Shown here: in pieces, positions 55,227 to 63,317 of the stretch | Layout of the letters: every line of letters begins with the position of its first letter | Numbering within the stretch: the first letter of the stretch is position 1 | Origin: Corallococcus soli | GTDB lineage: Bacteria; Myxococcota; Myxococcia; Myxococcales; Myxococcaceae | Assembly: GCF_014930455.1 (NCBI RefSeq) | Contig: NZ_JAAIYO010000002.1 | Span: 248,001-312,000, forward strand | DNA: 64,000 nt | Direction: 5' to 3' | The notes under the pieces: generated by a model | The model's input: only the letters and a program-made list of their open reading frames with translations | Database searches by the model: none | What the model was told of the DNA's origin: nothing | Program-made: the position numbers and the translations under genes

Positions 55227-56372
55227 CTAGCGACCCTGCATGGATTCGACCCTGTCAAAGAGGGGCGCCAGCGCGCGTTCCATGGCGTTGGCGGTCGCAT
55301 CGCCGCTCTGGTTGGTGATGATGAACACCCCCAACTGATACTTCGGCACGAGGTAGAGATAGCATTGCGCGCGAGGCACGCCGCCGTGATGCACGTAGTG
55401 GGTGCCCAACTGGCTGCTCTGGCCGATGTTCCAGAAATAGCCAATGCTGAAGTCCTCCGCGAAGCGCACCAGCGGCTTGTGTGACTCTGTCACCGCGGGA
55501 TGGTTGCTCAACTGCAAGCGCAAGTACTTCACCATCTCCGGCATCGTCGCCTTCAAGGCTCCCGCCGCGCCCCAGGGCAGGAGTGGCATCGGCGTGGTGC
55601 CGACCGGGTTGTCGCTGTGGTAGCCAGGAGCCAAGCGGTTGGCGTCCTGGGCACGCAGGCGCAGCCACGTGTCGTGCATACCGGCTTCCCGCGCCAGGAA
55701 CTCCGCGAGCAACGACTCGTAGGGAGCCCCGTGGATCTTCTCGAGGGTGTGCGCGACCAACTCGGTGCCGGCGCTCGAGTAAGCATAGTCCTTGCCGAGC
55801 GGGCCCTTGATGCTGACGGTGTGCAGGTCCTGCCAGAACTGCGGCTGCCCGTAGTCCGCATAGGCGGCATTGAGCTTTGCCGGGGTGGCATGCGCAGTGA
55901 AGTCCCTCAACACCTCATTCACTTGCAGTGGCAACATCCCCGGCATGCCGCTGGTGTGTGTGACCAGATGGCGCAGACGGACCGGCCTGCCGTCTGACTG
56001 AAGGTTCGGATAGGCGGACGGCAGATACTTTTGTATCGGGTCGTCGAGGGTCGCCTTGCCTTCGAGGACAGCGTTTGCCAACAGCAGGCCGACGAAGGTC
56101 TTGCTGACCGACCCTATCTCATAGAGGGTCGAATCATCGGGCGGATTGGACTTGCCGGTCTCCAGCTCACCCCGATGCAGGATGAACTCCTCGCCGCGAT
56201 AGACCACTGCGATCGACGTTGCGTGCAGCAGTCGTGACTGCAGCAGGGTCGTCGCGGCTTGGTTCATTGCCGTGGGGATATCGCGGGCGGGTGCAGGGCC
56301 CGTCGTCTTGCAAGCGGCGAGCACCAGCATCATTCCAGCAATGGCTACGGAGCGTTTTTTCATCAGGCGCAT
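55227..56372 (-). CDS. Class C beta-lactamase-like serine hydrolase, lipoprotein
   Basis: 381 residues from the ATG at 56372; an ATG three codons on is possible. Signal MRLMKKRSVAIAGMMLVLAA with lipobox Cys21. Catalytic motifs: SVSK (Ser88, Lys91) in IGSVSKTFVGLLLANAV, the YxS/N motif in YAYSSAGTELVAHTLEK, and the HxG triad HHGGVPR. THTSGMPG also fits. This family holds AmpC beta-lactamases, D-Ala-D-Ala peptidases and esterases; resistance activity cannot be claimed from sequence. It lies downstream of the ECF41 genes with a 218-base gap. Confidence 0.88.
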   Translation of the reverse strand: MRLMKKRSVAIAGMMLVLAACKTTGPAPARDIPTAMNQAATTLLQSRLLHATSIAVVYRGEEFILHRGELETGKSNPPDDSTLYEIGSVSKTFVGLLLANAVLEGKATLDDPIQKYLPSAYPNLQSDGRPVRLRHLVTHTSGMPGMLPLQVNEVLRDFTAHATPAKLNAAYADYGQPQFWQDLHTVSIKGPLGKDYAYSSAGTELVAHTLEKIHGAPYESLLAEFLAREAGMHDTWLRLRAQDANRLAPGYHSDNPVGTTPMPLLPWGAAGALKATMPEMVKYLRLQLSNHPAVTESHKPLVRFAEDFSIGYFWNIGQSSQLGTHYVHHGGVPRAQCYLYLVPKYQLGVFIITNQSGDATANAMERALAPLFDRVESMQGR

Positions 56373-56590
56373 AAAGGGGATGGGCACTCTCGCAGGCCCC
56401 CCAGGCCGGAGCCAGGTCGAAACGGCCGTAACGGAGGATGGCACGAAACGGTTCGATTACATTCGCGTGGCACCCGTTCGGATGCAGGCGGAGTGAGGCG
56501 GACGGTCCAGGAGGGGTTGTGATGTCCGCGGATCTGGCCACGAGCTTCTGCGGTCCATCTCGCAGGGGCCGTGGTGCGTGCCGGCGCCTC

Positions 56591-57466
56591 CTACGACGCG
56601 CCCACCATCGCGCGACGGATGCCCTTCAGCTTGTCGGGGTTGCGCGTGACGTAAATGGCGACGATTCGGCCGTCCTCGATGGCGAAAGCCGTGGTCTGCA
56701 GCATTCCATCCGGATCCATCGTGACGTACGCGGGCAGGCCGTCGATGGTGCCTTTGTGCACGAGCTGCGCCGAGCCGACGGCTGGAATGCGCCACACCCG
56801 TTCGAAGAAGCGCACCAGCTTCTCTCGCCCGTAGATGGGATTGGGGACCGCCTTCGCCTTGCCTCCGCCATCGGCGTACAGAATGGCGTCCTGGGCCAGG
56901 AGTGCCTGGAGCGCCTGCGTGTCACCGCTTCGCGACGCGGCATGGAACGCCGACGCCAGCTCGTGGCCCTTCTCTTTCGTCACGGGGAAGCGGGGCCGGG
57001 CCTCCTGCACGTGGGCTCGCGCCCGGCTGGCGAGTTGGCGGCAGGCCGCAGGGGCCCGGTCGATGGTCTTCGCCACGGCCTCGAAGTCCTTGCCGAACAC
57101 GTCGTGCAGGAGGAACGCGGCCCGCTCCAGCGGAGACAGGCGCTCGAGGGCCATCATCAGGGTCAGCGTCAAGTCGTCGCCCTCCACTGTCTCGATGATG
57201 GGCTCCGGGAGCCAGGTGCCCACGTACTCCTCGCGGCGGACGCGCGCGGACTTGAGGACGTCCAGGCACAGGCGCGTCACTGTGCGGACGAGTACGGCCT
57301 CGGCGTCCCGCACGGCGTCACGGTCCGTTTGGTGCCAACGGAGGTACGCCTCCTGCACCACGTCCTCCGCCTCCGCGACGATGCCCAGCATCCGGTACGC
57401 GATGCGAAGCAGGCGGGGGCGGAGCGGGTCGAAGACGTCCGCGGGATTTGAACTAGGCGGCTTCAC
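56591..57466 (-). CDS. ECF41-family RNA polymerase sigma factor (SigJ-like)
   Basis: 291 residues. Region 2: RLLRIAYRMLGIVAEAEDVV with QEAYLRWHQTD. Region 4: LTLMMALERLSPLERAAFLL and FGKDFEAVAKTIDRAPAACR. A C-terminal SnoaL-like domain replaces an anti-sigma factor and has the ECF41 marks WLPEP (linker), DGGGKAKAVPNPIYG and the terminal NPDKLKG. In ECF41 proteins this extension both inhibits and is needed for activity. It overlaps the end of the carboxymuconolactone decarboxylase gene by 14 bases; a matching promoter lies upstream of that gene. Confidence 0.95.
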   Translation of the reverse strand: MKPPSSNPADVFDPLRPRLLRIAYRMLGIVAEAEDVVQEAYLRWHQTDRDAVRDAEAVLVRTVTRLCLDVLKSARVRREEYVGTWLPEPIIETVEGDDLTLTLMMALERLSPLERAAFLLHDVFGKDFEAVAKTIDRAPAACRQLASRARAHVQEARPRFPVTKEKGHELASAFHAASRSGDTQALQALLAQDAILYADGGGKAKAVPNPIYGREKLVRFFERVWRIPAVGSAQLVHKGTIDGLPAYVTMDPDGMLQTTAFAIEDGRIVAIYVTRNPDKLKGIRRAMVGAS

Positions 57467-57914
57467 TGCGAGGGTTCACCGGGTGCACGGCTCGGAAGCC
57501 GAGGACGAGCCGATTCGCGGTGTTGATGACACCAATCATGAGGGACAGCTTCACGATCTCCTCTTCGGTGAAGTGCGGTTTGAGCGCAGCATAATCCTCA
57601 TCCGGGGCATGGGTTGTGGCGATGAGCGTCAGGGCCTCGGTCCAGCCCAGGGCAGCGCGCTCGCGCTCGGTGTACAGCGGGGACTCACGCCACCCGTCCA
57701 GAAGGTAGATGCGCTCCTCGGTTTCTCCATGGGCGCGGGCGTCGCGGGTGTGCAGGTGGATGCAGAAGGCGCAGCCGTTGATTTGGGATGAACGGATCTT
57801 GACGAGCTCGCAGAGGCTCGGCTCCAGTCCGAGCGCCTCCACCTTCTTGCTGAAATCCAGCATGAGGTTGAGGGCGTCAGGCGCGACCGCGAAGGCATTC
57901 ATCCTGGGCTTCAT
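57453..57914 (-). CDS. Carboxymuconolactone decarboxylase-family (AhpD-like) protein
   Basis: 153 residues from the ATG at 57914 (GAGGACC upstream). AhpD-type redox core NGCAFCIHLHTRDARAHGE with the Cys-x-x-Cys and His, followed by ERIYLLDGWRESPLYTERER and ALTLIATTHAPDEDYAALKP. These proteins act as small peroxidases or disulfide reductants. The gene is the usual partner (COE) of ECF41 sigma factors and is its probable target. Confidence 0.93.
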   Translation of the reverse strand: MKPRMNAFAVAPDALNLMLDFSKKVEALGLEPSLCELVKIRSSQINGCAFCIHLHTRDARAHGETEERIYLLDGWRESPLYTERERAALGWTEALTLIATTHAPDEDYAALKPHFTEEEIVKLSLMIGVINTANRLVLGFRAVHPVNPRSEAA

Positions 57915-57959
57915 TTGTAGGTCCTCGTTTTGGGGGGCAAAGCGCCCTTCCATCCCCAG

Positions 57960-57987
57960 GACGACGCAGCCGATGCCGCGTGTGACA
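57960..57987 (-). promoter_or_regulatory. ECF41-type promoter upstream of the decarboxylase gene
   Basis: On the minus strand TGTCACA (57987-57981) is followed after 14 or 17 bases by CGTC (57966-57963 or 57963-57960), close to the published ECF41 form TGTCACA-N-CGTC. It lies about 46 bases before the ATG at 57914 and would make the operon autoregulated. Confidence 0.7.
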
Positions 57988-58191
57988 TGGCCATTTAAAA
58001 TGCCAGAAAGAACCCGGGATGCGCCCCGGACAAGGACCGTGAACGACGTACGGAAATGCCTGCCTTCGACTTCTCCACCTCAAGGAGGTCGAGCGGTTTG
58101 TCGCGGATGCCGAGCCCGGCTGACAGCAAGTGCTGTGCCAGTCGAGAGGCGTAGCTGAGACAGTGGAGTTGCCCCCGTCAAATCGGACAGC

Positions 58192-58318
58192 TCAAGGTTG
58201 AGAGTTGGCAGTACGGAACTCGCGGGGTGACTTCATCTTGAGGCCCCGGTGAGGGTGGCCGCGGTTGTAGTCGTCGAACCAGGCGGGCAACTGCGCCAGG
58301 ACATGGGCTGCCGAGCGC
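58192..58318 (-). pseudogene. IS3-family transposase, C-terminal remnant
   Basis: About 42 codons read SAAHVLAQLPAWFDDYNRGH and PHRGLKMKSPREFRTANSQP, the last part of an IS3 (IS407-type) integrase-like transposase. The element end probably lies at about 58160-58191. The upstream side is cut at the hairpin terminator of the next gene. The 57988-58191 stretch shows no gene. Confidence 0.75.
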
Positions 58319-58336
58319 GAGCTCCCAGCTCGGAAC

Positions 58337-58379
58337 AGCAAGGCCGGCCATGGGGACGTGCCCCACGACCGGCCTTGCT
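58337..58379 (-). terminator. Nested hairpin terminator
   Basis: Outer stem AGCAAGGCCGG / CCGGCCTTGCT (11 bp) and inner stem TGGGG / CCCCA, 22 bases beyond the stop of the minus-strand lipoprotein gene. Confidence 0.75.
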
Positions 58380-58400
58380 CCTCGGCGTGTCGACGCGGTC

Positions 58401-61316
58401 CTACCGCAGGGGCACGCGCTTGAGCCTGAAGGGCGAGGGGCTCTCGCTCATCGTGAAGTAGCTCGCGCCGTTGGCCTCGTACTCGATTGCCTCCCCCTGG
58501 CCCTCGGAGGTGTCGGTCAGCGTGACGGGCGTCGTGAAGACGGCCGACTCGAAGCCAAGTCCCGGCGTCGCACGGAACTCGTAGACAGTGCGGTAGGTGC
58601 GAAGGAGGAAGCGATCCGCGCATGGGTGGATCGCCGCCGCGGTCGCGGCCGAGAAGTTGGCGTCTCCGTTCAGCGGCAGCTGGATCGTGTGGACGTGGAT
58701 CAGCGTGGCCTGCACGCCTGGCGTCAGCGGCTGGGGGAACTTGTATACGCCGCTCTGCCCCGTGCCCCCGTTCTTGGTGACGACGTAGATGTCCCCGGTG
58801 GTGGGGTGCACCATCAACGACTCCGCGTCCTTCGCGCCGTCCGGATAGACGAACGGGAAGGCCTCGGCGACGAGCCCCCCCGAGGTCTGGCCGTTGGCGA
58901 GATCCGGCTCGGGCACGCGGTAGATCGTGAACGACGTGGGGCTGCCGCCCGGAGGGAAGTTGGCGCTCCACTTCCCGATGTCACCGATGAAGATGCACGA
59001 GCCGCTCGGGCAGGGCCCGGTTGCGAGGTCCTCCCAGTCGGCCGGCGTCACGTTGGTCACGTTGAACGTGCCGATCGTGCTCGCGTTGAGGGTGTTGATC
59101 GCGACGATCGCGGTGGTGTCCTCGTTGTGCACGTAGAGCGCGTTGCCGACCACGCGGCTCGCGGCCAGGCCCGAGGGCTCCACGATTTCCGGCGCGGTCA
59201 CGGTGCCCTGGAGCGTGAAGGTGCTCGCGTACGTGTCGCCGACCATGCAACTGGGGGCGTTGGCGGCGCGCAGGACGATCACGTGCGCGGTGTTGGTCTG
59301 CACGAACGCGGAGCTGCCGGAGAGGCCCGTCTGGAGGCCCGGCGCGGTGAGCGACCGGTAGGCCGCATTGAAGAGCAGTCCATTGGTGTGACCCAGGCAC
59401 GCGTCGAAGGCCTCGGTGAAGCCGAGCGGCGGCTCGATGCCGGTGGCAGGGCAGGTGGCGTCCGGCCAGACCTGTGAGCCGTACCAGACGGCGAGGCCAC
59501 CCGCGCTGCCGGTCACCACGTCGGGCACGGTGAACGACGCGGAGTCGCCGTTCTTCTGGCCTGCGTGCACGTCGATTGGCTGGATCGGATCGACGCCGCT
59601 GAAGGCCTCCACGCTCCCCGCCATGTGGGTGGTCGCGTCCAGTCCGAACGCGTAGCTCGCGGGCTCGGAGGCACCCGCGACGCGGTAGAAGATCCAGGTG
59701 CGGATGGCCCAGGCGCTCTGCTCCGAGCGCAGGAACGTCCAGCCGGCGGGCGGCGTGACGGTCGCGGAGATGTTGTTGCGCACGGTCACCCGCGCGAGGA
59801 GCGCGTCGTTGGCCTCGGTCCCCGACGGCTTGGGGATCGACAGCGAAGCGATTGACAGGCCGCTGTGGCGCGAGCTCCCACGCAACGCGACCCCCGAGGA
59901 CGGTGCGACCTCGGCGCGGCGAAGGGCGACGACCTGCGCGACGTTGGTCTCGGCGAACGTCGAGCTCCCGTTGAACGGTCCCTGGAGGCCGGCACCGGCG
60001 AGGGGCATGAAGGCGGCGTTGAAGACGAGGCCCTGGGACGAGGCCACCAAGCAGGTGTCGTAGGTCTCGGCGAAGCCCACGGGGGGCTCGATCGCCGGGG
60101 TCGGACACGCGGCGCCGGTCCACGCCTGCGCGCCGAACCAGACGGCAGCCCCGCCCGCGGTCGAGGTGCTCAGCTGCGGCGTCGTGAAGGCCGTCGAGCC
60201 GCTGTTGCTCTTGCCGGCGTGCGTGTCGATCGGGTTGGCCGGATTGACGCCCGCATACGCCACGAGGTTGCCGACGAGGTTGCTCGCGATGGAACTCTGG
60301 AACGTGTGGCTCGCGGGCTCGCTGGCGGTGGCGACGCGGACGAAGACCCAGCCGCGGATGCTCCAGGTGCTCATGTCGGTGCGCACCAGCGTCCAACCCG
60401 CAGGCGGGGTGAGCTCGGCGCCGATCTGGTTCCGGTTCGCAAGGTGCGCCAGCAGCACGTTACCGGCGGCGACGCCCGTAGGGGTCGAGAGGGTCAGGCT
60501 GGTGACCATCGTGCCGCTCGCGTGCGTGGTGCCGACGAGGGTGATCTCCCCGGTGGCCGGCGGCTGGAGGGGACGCAGCACCACCGCGTGCGTGATGTTG
60601 GTGTTGGGGAGCGTGGAGCTGCCGGTGAAGGCGGGCTGGGCACCTGCGGCCCCGAGCTCCGAGGTGGCGGCGCTGTGCAGCACGCCGCGCGACGACGAGA
60701 CGAGGCAGGTGTCGAGCTGCTCGGTGAAGCCCGTCGGAGGGGTGTGGACCGCGGGGCACGCGGCGCCTCCCCAGACCTGGGCCGAGAACCACACTGCGAG
60801 GCCGTTCGCGGACGACGTGGTGGCGACGGGCAGCGCGAGGCTCGCGCTGTTGCCATTCTTCTGGCCCACGTGCACGTCGATCGGCTGGAGCGGATCCGCG
60901 CCCGACACCGCGACCAGGGTGGCCGCCATGGAGCTGGCGAGGTCGAGGGTGAAGGTGTGACTGCTCGGCTCGGCCGCGCTGGCCACGCGGAGGAAGAGCC
61001 AGGACTTGATGGCCGAGGCGCTCTGCTCGGAGCGCAGCAGCGTCCAGCCAGCGGGCGGGGTGGCGACGGCGGTGACGGCCTCGCGATTGCTCAGCTGCAT
61101 CACCAGCACATCTCCGGCGGTCGTACCGACGGGGGTGGGGATGGAGAGGGTGGTGGTGGCCAGGCCGCTCGCGCTGGTGGTTCCTCGCACGGAGAGCGTG
61201 GAGATGCCCTGGGCCGTCGTCGCATCCTGTACGTCGTCGGGCTGCGCGAGCTCAGTCGTTCCACAGGCGGCCATCAGTAGGGCGGCCGCGAGCCACAGAC
61301 TTCGGAATGGGGTCAT
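58401..61316 (-). CDS. Lipoprotein with three repeated beta modules and a C-terminal propeller
   Basis: 971 residues from the ATG at 61316, which opens MTPFRSLWLAAALLMAACGT (lipobox); the frame upstream is open but unused. Three ~205-residue modules follow (about 38-245, 246-455, 456-660), each starting like VGTTHASGTMVTSLTLSTPT and sharing PPAGWTLLRSEQSASAIKSW, HTF, DPLQPIDVHVGQKNGNSASL, GLAVWFSAQVWGGAACPA and a GSSTFAETN-type ending. The last ~310 residues look like a beta-propeller (VEPSGLAASRVVGNALYVHN, WEDLATGPCPSGSCIFIGDI, AESLMVHPTTGDIYVVTKNG). The module is not one I can name. Surface-anchored, probably a binding protein. Confidence 0.88.
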   Translation of the reverse strand: MTPFRSLWLAAALLMAACGTTELAQPDDVQDATTAQGISTLSVRGTTSASGLATTTLSIPTPVGTTAGDVLVMQLSNREAVTAVATPPAGWTLLRSEQSASAIKSWLFLRVASAAEPSSHTFTLDLASSMAATLVAVSGADPLQPIDVHVGQKNGNSASLALPVATTSSANGLAVWFSAQVWGGAACPAVHTPPTGFTEQLDTCLVSSSRGVLHSAATSELGAAGAQPAFTGSSTLPNTNITHAVVLRPLQPPATGEITLVGTTHASGTMVTSLTLSTPTGVAAGNVLLAHLANRNQIGAELTPPAGWTLVRTDMSTWSIRGWVFVRVATASEPASHTFQSSIASNLVGNLVAYAGVNPANPIDTHAGKSNSGSTAFTTPQLSTSTAGGAAVWFGAQAWTGAACPTPAIEPPVGFAETYDTCLVASSQGLVFNAAFMPLAGAGLQGPFNGSSTFAETNVAQVVALRRAEVAPSSGVALRGSSRHSGLSIASLSIPKPSGTEANDALLARVTVRNNISATVTPPAGWTFLRSEQSAWAIRTWIFYRVAGASEPASYAFGLDATTHMAGSVEAFSGVDPIQPIDVHAGQKNGDSASFTVPDVVTGSAGGLAVWYGSQVWPDATCPATGIEPPLGFTEAFDACLGHTNGLLFNAAYRSLTAPGLQTGLSGSSAFVQTNTAHVIVLRAANAPSCMVGDTYASTFTLQGTVTAPEIVEPSGLAASRVVGNALYVHNEDTTAIVAINTLNASTIGTFNVTNVTPADWEDLATGPCPSGSCIFIGDIGKWSANFPPGGSPTSFTIYRVPEPDLANGQTSGGLVAEAFPFVYPDGAKDAESLMVHPTTGDIYVVTKNGGTGQSGVYKFPQPLTPGVQATLIHVHTIQLPLNGDANFSAATAAAIHPCADRFLLRTYRTVYEFRATPGLGFESAVFTTPVTLTDTSEGQGEAIEYEANGASYFTMSESPSPFRLKRVPLR

Positions 61317-61406
61317 GGGGTTTCGATCGGGTGTCGACTCACCGGACTGGAGGACCGGGAATCGGCCATGTGAAGGACCCCGAAGTGCGAAGCGCAATCG
61401 ACTGTC

Positions 61407-61634
61407 ATGACACGGGAAATCTGCCGTGAAATGGTCGGGATTGTCGGGTGTCATCGAAAGAAGGTGGCAGTCCTGTCCTGCGGTCACGCGGAGTACTTGG
61501 AGAACGCGAAGCCCCAAGATATCTGCGCACGGTGCAAGGGCCGAAGGGCGGTCGGCACCCCGAGGGGTGGGCCTCCAGGCAAGCCTCGTGACCGTGGCTG
61601 TGACCGGCTCGTGACGTCAGCAGAACGGTGCTGA
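61407..61634 (+). CDS. Possible small zinc-ribbon protein
   Basis: 75 codons. The part KKVAVLSCGHAEYLENAKPQ then DICARCKGRRA has a CxH...CxxC pattern like short zinc-ribbon proteins. There is no ribosome-binding site, and an internal ATG at codon 9 is equally likely. It lies in the 400-base gap between the module lipoprotein and the IS3 remnant. A hairpin GTCAGCA-GAACGG-TGCTGAC at 61616-61635 covers its end. Could be spurious. Confidence 0.35.
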   Translation: MTREICREMVGIVGCHRKKVAVLSCGHAEYLENAKPQDICARCKGRRAVGTPRGGPPGKPRDRGCDRLVTSAERC

Positions 61635-61719
61635 CATCCTGTGATCTGGAGCGTGACTGGAACTGTGGGCTTCGTCGAGCTCGTGGGGCACGAAGCCCTT
61701 GGAGGCCCTGCTCTGGGCG

Positions 61720-62059
61720 TGACCCGGTTCCGTAGACAGGTTGGTTACGCGGCCAGCCTACTCGTTGTGGCCACTCGCTCGAACTCGACGGGGCTGAGGT
61801 AGCCCAGGGCGGAGTGGCGCCGCTTCCGATTGTAGAATACCTCAATGTACTCGAGCAGTGCGCACCGTGCCTGCTCGCGCGTCTTGAAGCGGGTGACGTA
61901 GACGAGCTCCAGCTTCAATGTGGAGAAGAAGCTCTCCGCCACCGCGTTGTCCCAGCAGTTGCCTTTGCGCGACATGCTGCACTCGATGCCTCGCACTTCA
62001 AGCAGCCGGCGGTAGTCCTCGCTCGCGTATTGACTGCCGCAGGCGGAGTGATGGGGCCG
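61720..62059 (-). mobile_element. IS3-family element remnant with transposase C-terminus
   Basis: The right terminal repeat is visible as TGACCCGGTTCCGTAGACAG at 61720-61739. The transposase part (stop at 61745) reads HHSACGSQYASEDYRRLLEV, CSMSRKGNCWDNAVAESFFS and YNRKRRHSALGYLSPVEFER, the DDE catalytic end of IS3 OrfB with Asp changed to Ala in the usual HHSDRGSQY. It is cut at 62059/62060 by intron-like DNA, so it is inactive. Confidence 0.85.
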
Positions 62060-62340
62060 GTGAGTGTCAAGGTAGTTGTGTGATGCCTGGAGGAAGCCAT
62101 GGACCCGTAGGGTGAAAGTCCCGAGGCGGCAACAGGTCGAAGCCGCAGAGCTGGGGTGGCGCCGACAGGGGAGACCCCTGCGGTGAAGCCCACCGACAAA
62201 GCCCCGTCTCAGCGAGGTGAGCGAGTGCGCGGGCCGTAACGACGCGTGACTGCCCAGTCGAGGCCCCGTCAATTGATGCCTCCGGGTGCCGAGCCGCCAC
62301 AACTACGGCGAAGGCAGCAGGGCGTCCCCGCAGAATGACC
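62060..62340 (+). mobile_element. Group II intron 5' region (truncated)
   Basis: Begins GTGAGTGTCAAGGTAGTTGT exactly at the break in the IS3 transposase and continues with the intron-type run GACCCGTAGGGTGAAAGTCC and further GC-rich hairpins typical of domain I. There is no reverse transcriptase and no domain V/VI, so the 3' part is lost near 62340. A 22-base copy of its start is at 28345. The intron assignment rests on the 5' end and the GGGTGAAAGTCC motif. Confidence 0.55.
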
Positions 62341-62368
62341 GAGGGGCCGCACCCACTTCTCCGGCGCA

Positions 62369-62440
62369 CGATCCGCTTGGCCGACCCTGGGGCGATCCGC
62401 TTGGCCGACCCGGCTACGAACAGCTTGGCCGACCCGACTG
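62369..62440. repeat. Three ~24-bp direct repeats
   Basis: CGATCCGCTTGGCCGACCC at 62369 and 62393, and a third, shorter CAGCTTGGCCGACCC at 62421. They lie just past the truncated tnpB. They may belong to the end of the lost element or to an array formed by slippage. Confidence 0.6.
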
Positions 62441-62460
62441 CGATCCATTACCCCGGCCCG

Positions 62461-62565
62461 TTACAACGCCGTGCGCACCAGCGCCATGAGCCCGTCGATG
62501 GACTTGCGCATGTCCACCGGCTCGGTCGCCAGCACCACGCGCATCGACGCAGGCAGCGTGAACAC
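62461..62565 (-). pseudogene. tnpB: IS66 TnpB, N-terminal remnant
   Basis: 34 codons from a GTG at 62565: FTLPASMRVVLATEPVDMRK then SIDGLMALVRTAL and a stop at the junction with the direct repeats. The N-terminus matches IS66 OrfB; normal length is about 115. The start lies five bases after the tnpA stop, as in intact IS66 operons. Confidence 0.85.
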
Positions 62566-62569
62566 CGCC

Positions 62570-62884
62570 TCACCGCCCCAGCGCCGCGACGAGTTGCGCG
62601 ACGTACCCCACGTCGGTGCCCATGGCGAATCGCACGCGCGCTCCGCTTGCCGCCATCACCTCCAGCATGGACTCGGACGCCACGGGGCTCGTCGCCACCT
62701 GCACTGGCAACAATCGCACCGGCTCGGCTCGCGCCGTCGCGGCCCGCCGCCTCCGGTACACCCACGACTGCAGCGTGCTCAACCTCACGCCCCGAGCCAA
62801 CGCGAACTCCCGCTGCGTCTGGCCGCTGGCCTCGAACGATTCCGCGATGCGCGCCCACTCCGGCTTCTCCACCTGCTTCGACAT
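62570..62884 (-). CDS. tnpA: IS66-family accessory protein TnpA
   Basis: 104 residues from the ATG at 62884. Helix-turn-helix part: WARIAESFEASGQTQREFAL and ARGVRLSTLQSWVYRRRRA, typical of IS66 OrfA. The C-terminus (LEVMAASGARVRFAMGTDVG, VAQLVAALGR) is complete. It is followed by a truncated tnpB, and tnpC is missing, so the element is dead. Different from the tnpC-only IS66 at 27145. Confidence 0.85.
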   Translation of the reverse strand: MSKQVEKPEWARIAESFEASGQTQREFALARGVRLSTLQSWVYRRRRAATARAEPVRLLPVQVATSPVASESMLEVMAASGARVRFAMGTDVGYVAQLVAALGR

Positions 62885-62950
62885 GCCCGGAAGCGTCCGT
62901 CGCGTGCCGCGCCCCCGGCAATCCCTCACGGCACGTCGTTGGCCGGACGG

Positions 62951-63253
62951 TTACCGCGAGAGGTCCACCTTGCCGCGCAGTCCGAACTCATCCATCAGCC
63001 GCGCCTGGAGCTGTTCCCACGCGCCGGCCCGGGTCCATTCCTCCAACCTGCGCTAGGCTGTCATGCCCGACAGGCCGAACTGCTTGCGAGGCAGCATCTC
63101 CCACGGGATGCCGCTTCTGAGCACAAAGACGATGGCCTCCAGCGCCGCCCTATCGTCCGCCCGAGGACGGCCCAGCTTCTTCTTGGGCCGGGGCGGTGGT
63201 AACAAGGGAGCTACGCGCTGCCAGAAGGCGTCGGGAACGAGTTCGCGGACCAT
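62951..63253 (-). pseudogene. IS5-family transposase OrfA with internal stop
   Basis: From the ATG at 63253: MVRELVPDAFWQRVAPLLPP, PRPKKKLGRPRADDRAALEA, IVFVLRSGIPWEMLPRKQFG. In the run LSGMTA-stop-RRLEEWTRAGAW a TAG (63055-63053) replaces the expected Trp codon TGG. The frame then continues through QARLMDEFGLRGKVDLSR to a TAA at 62951. A single G-to-A change inactivated it. Confidence 0.85.
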
Positions 63254-63317
63254 ACGCCTCAACCTGGGGACGCCCCTTCCGCTCGGCCAGTCCGGCCCTG
63301 ACTTTAGTTGGTCGCTG

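Noticed and set aside
55227-56372. Proven antibiotic-resistance beta-lactamase
   Set aside because: Motifs fit the wider serine hydrolase family, including esterases and peptidases; activity cannot be assigned.
62369-62440. Short CRISPR or plasmid iteron array
   Set aside because: Only three imperfect copies beside IS remnants; no replication or cas gene nearby.
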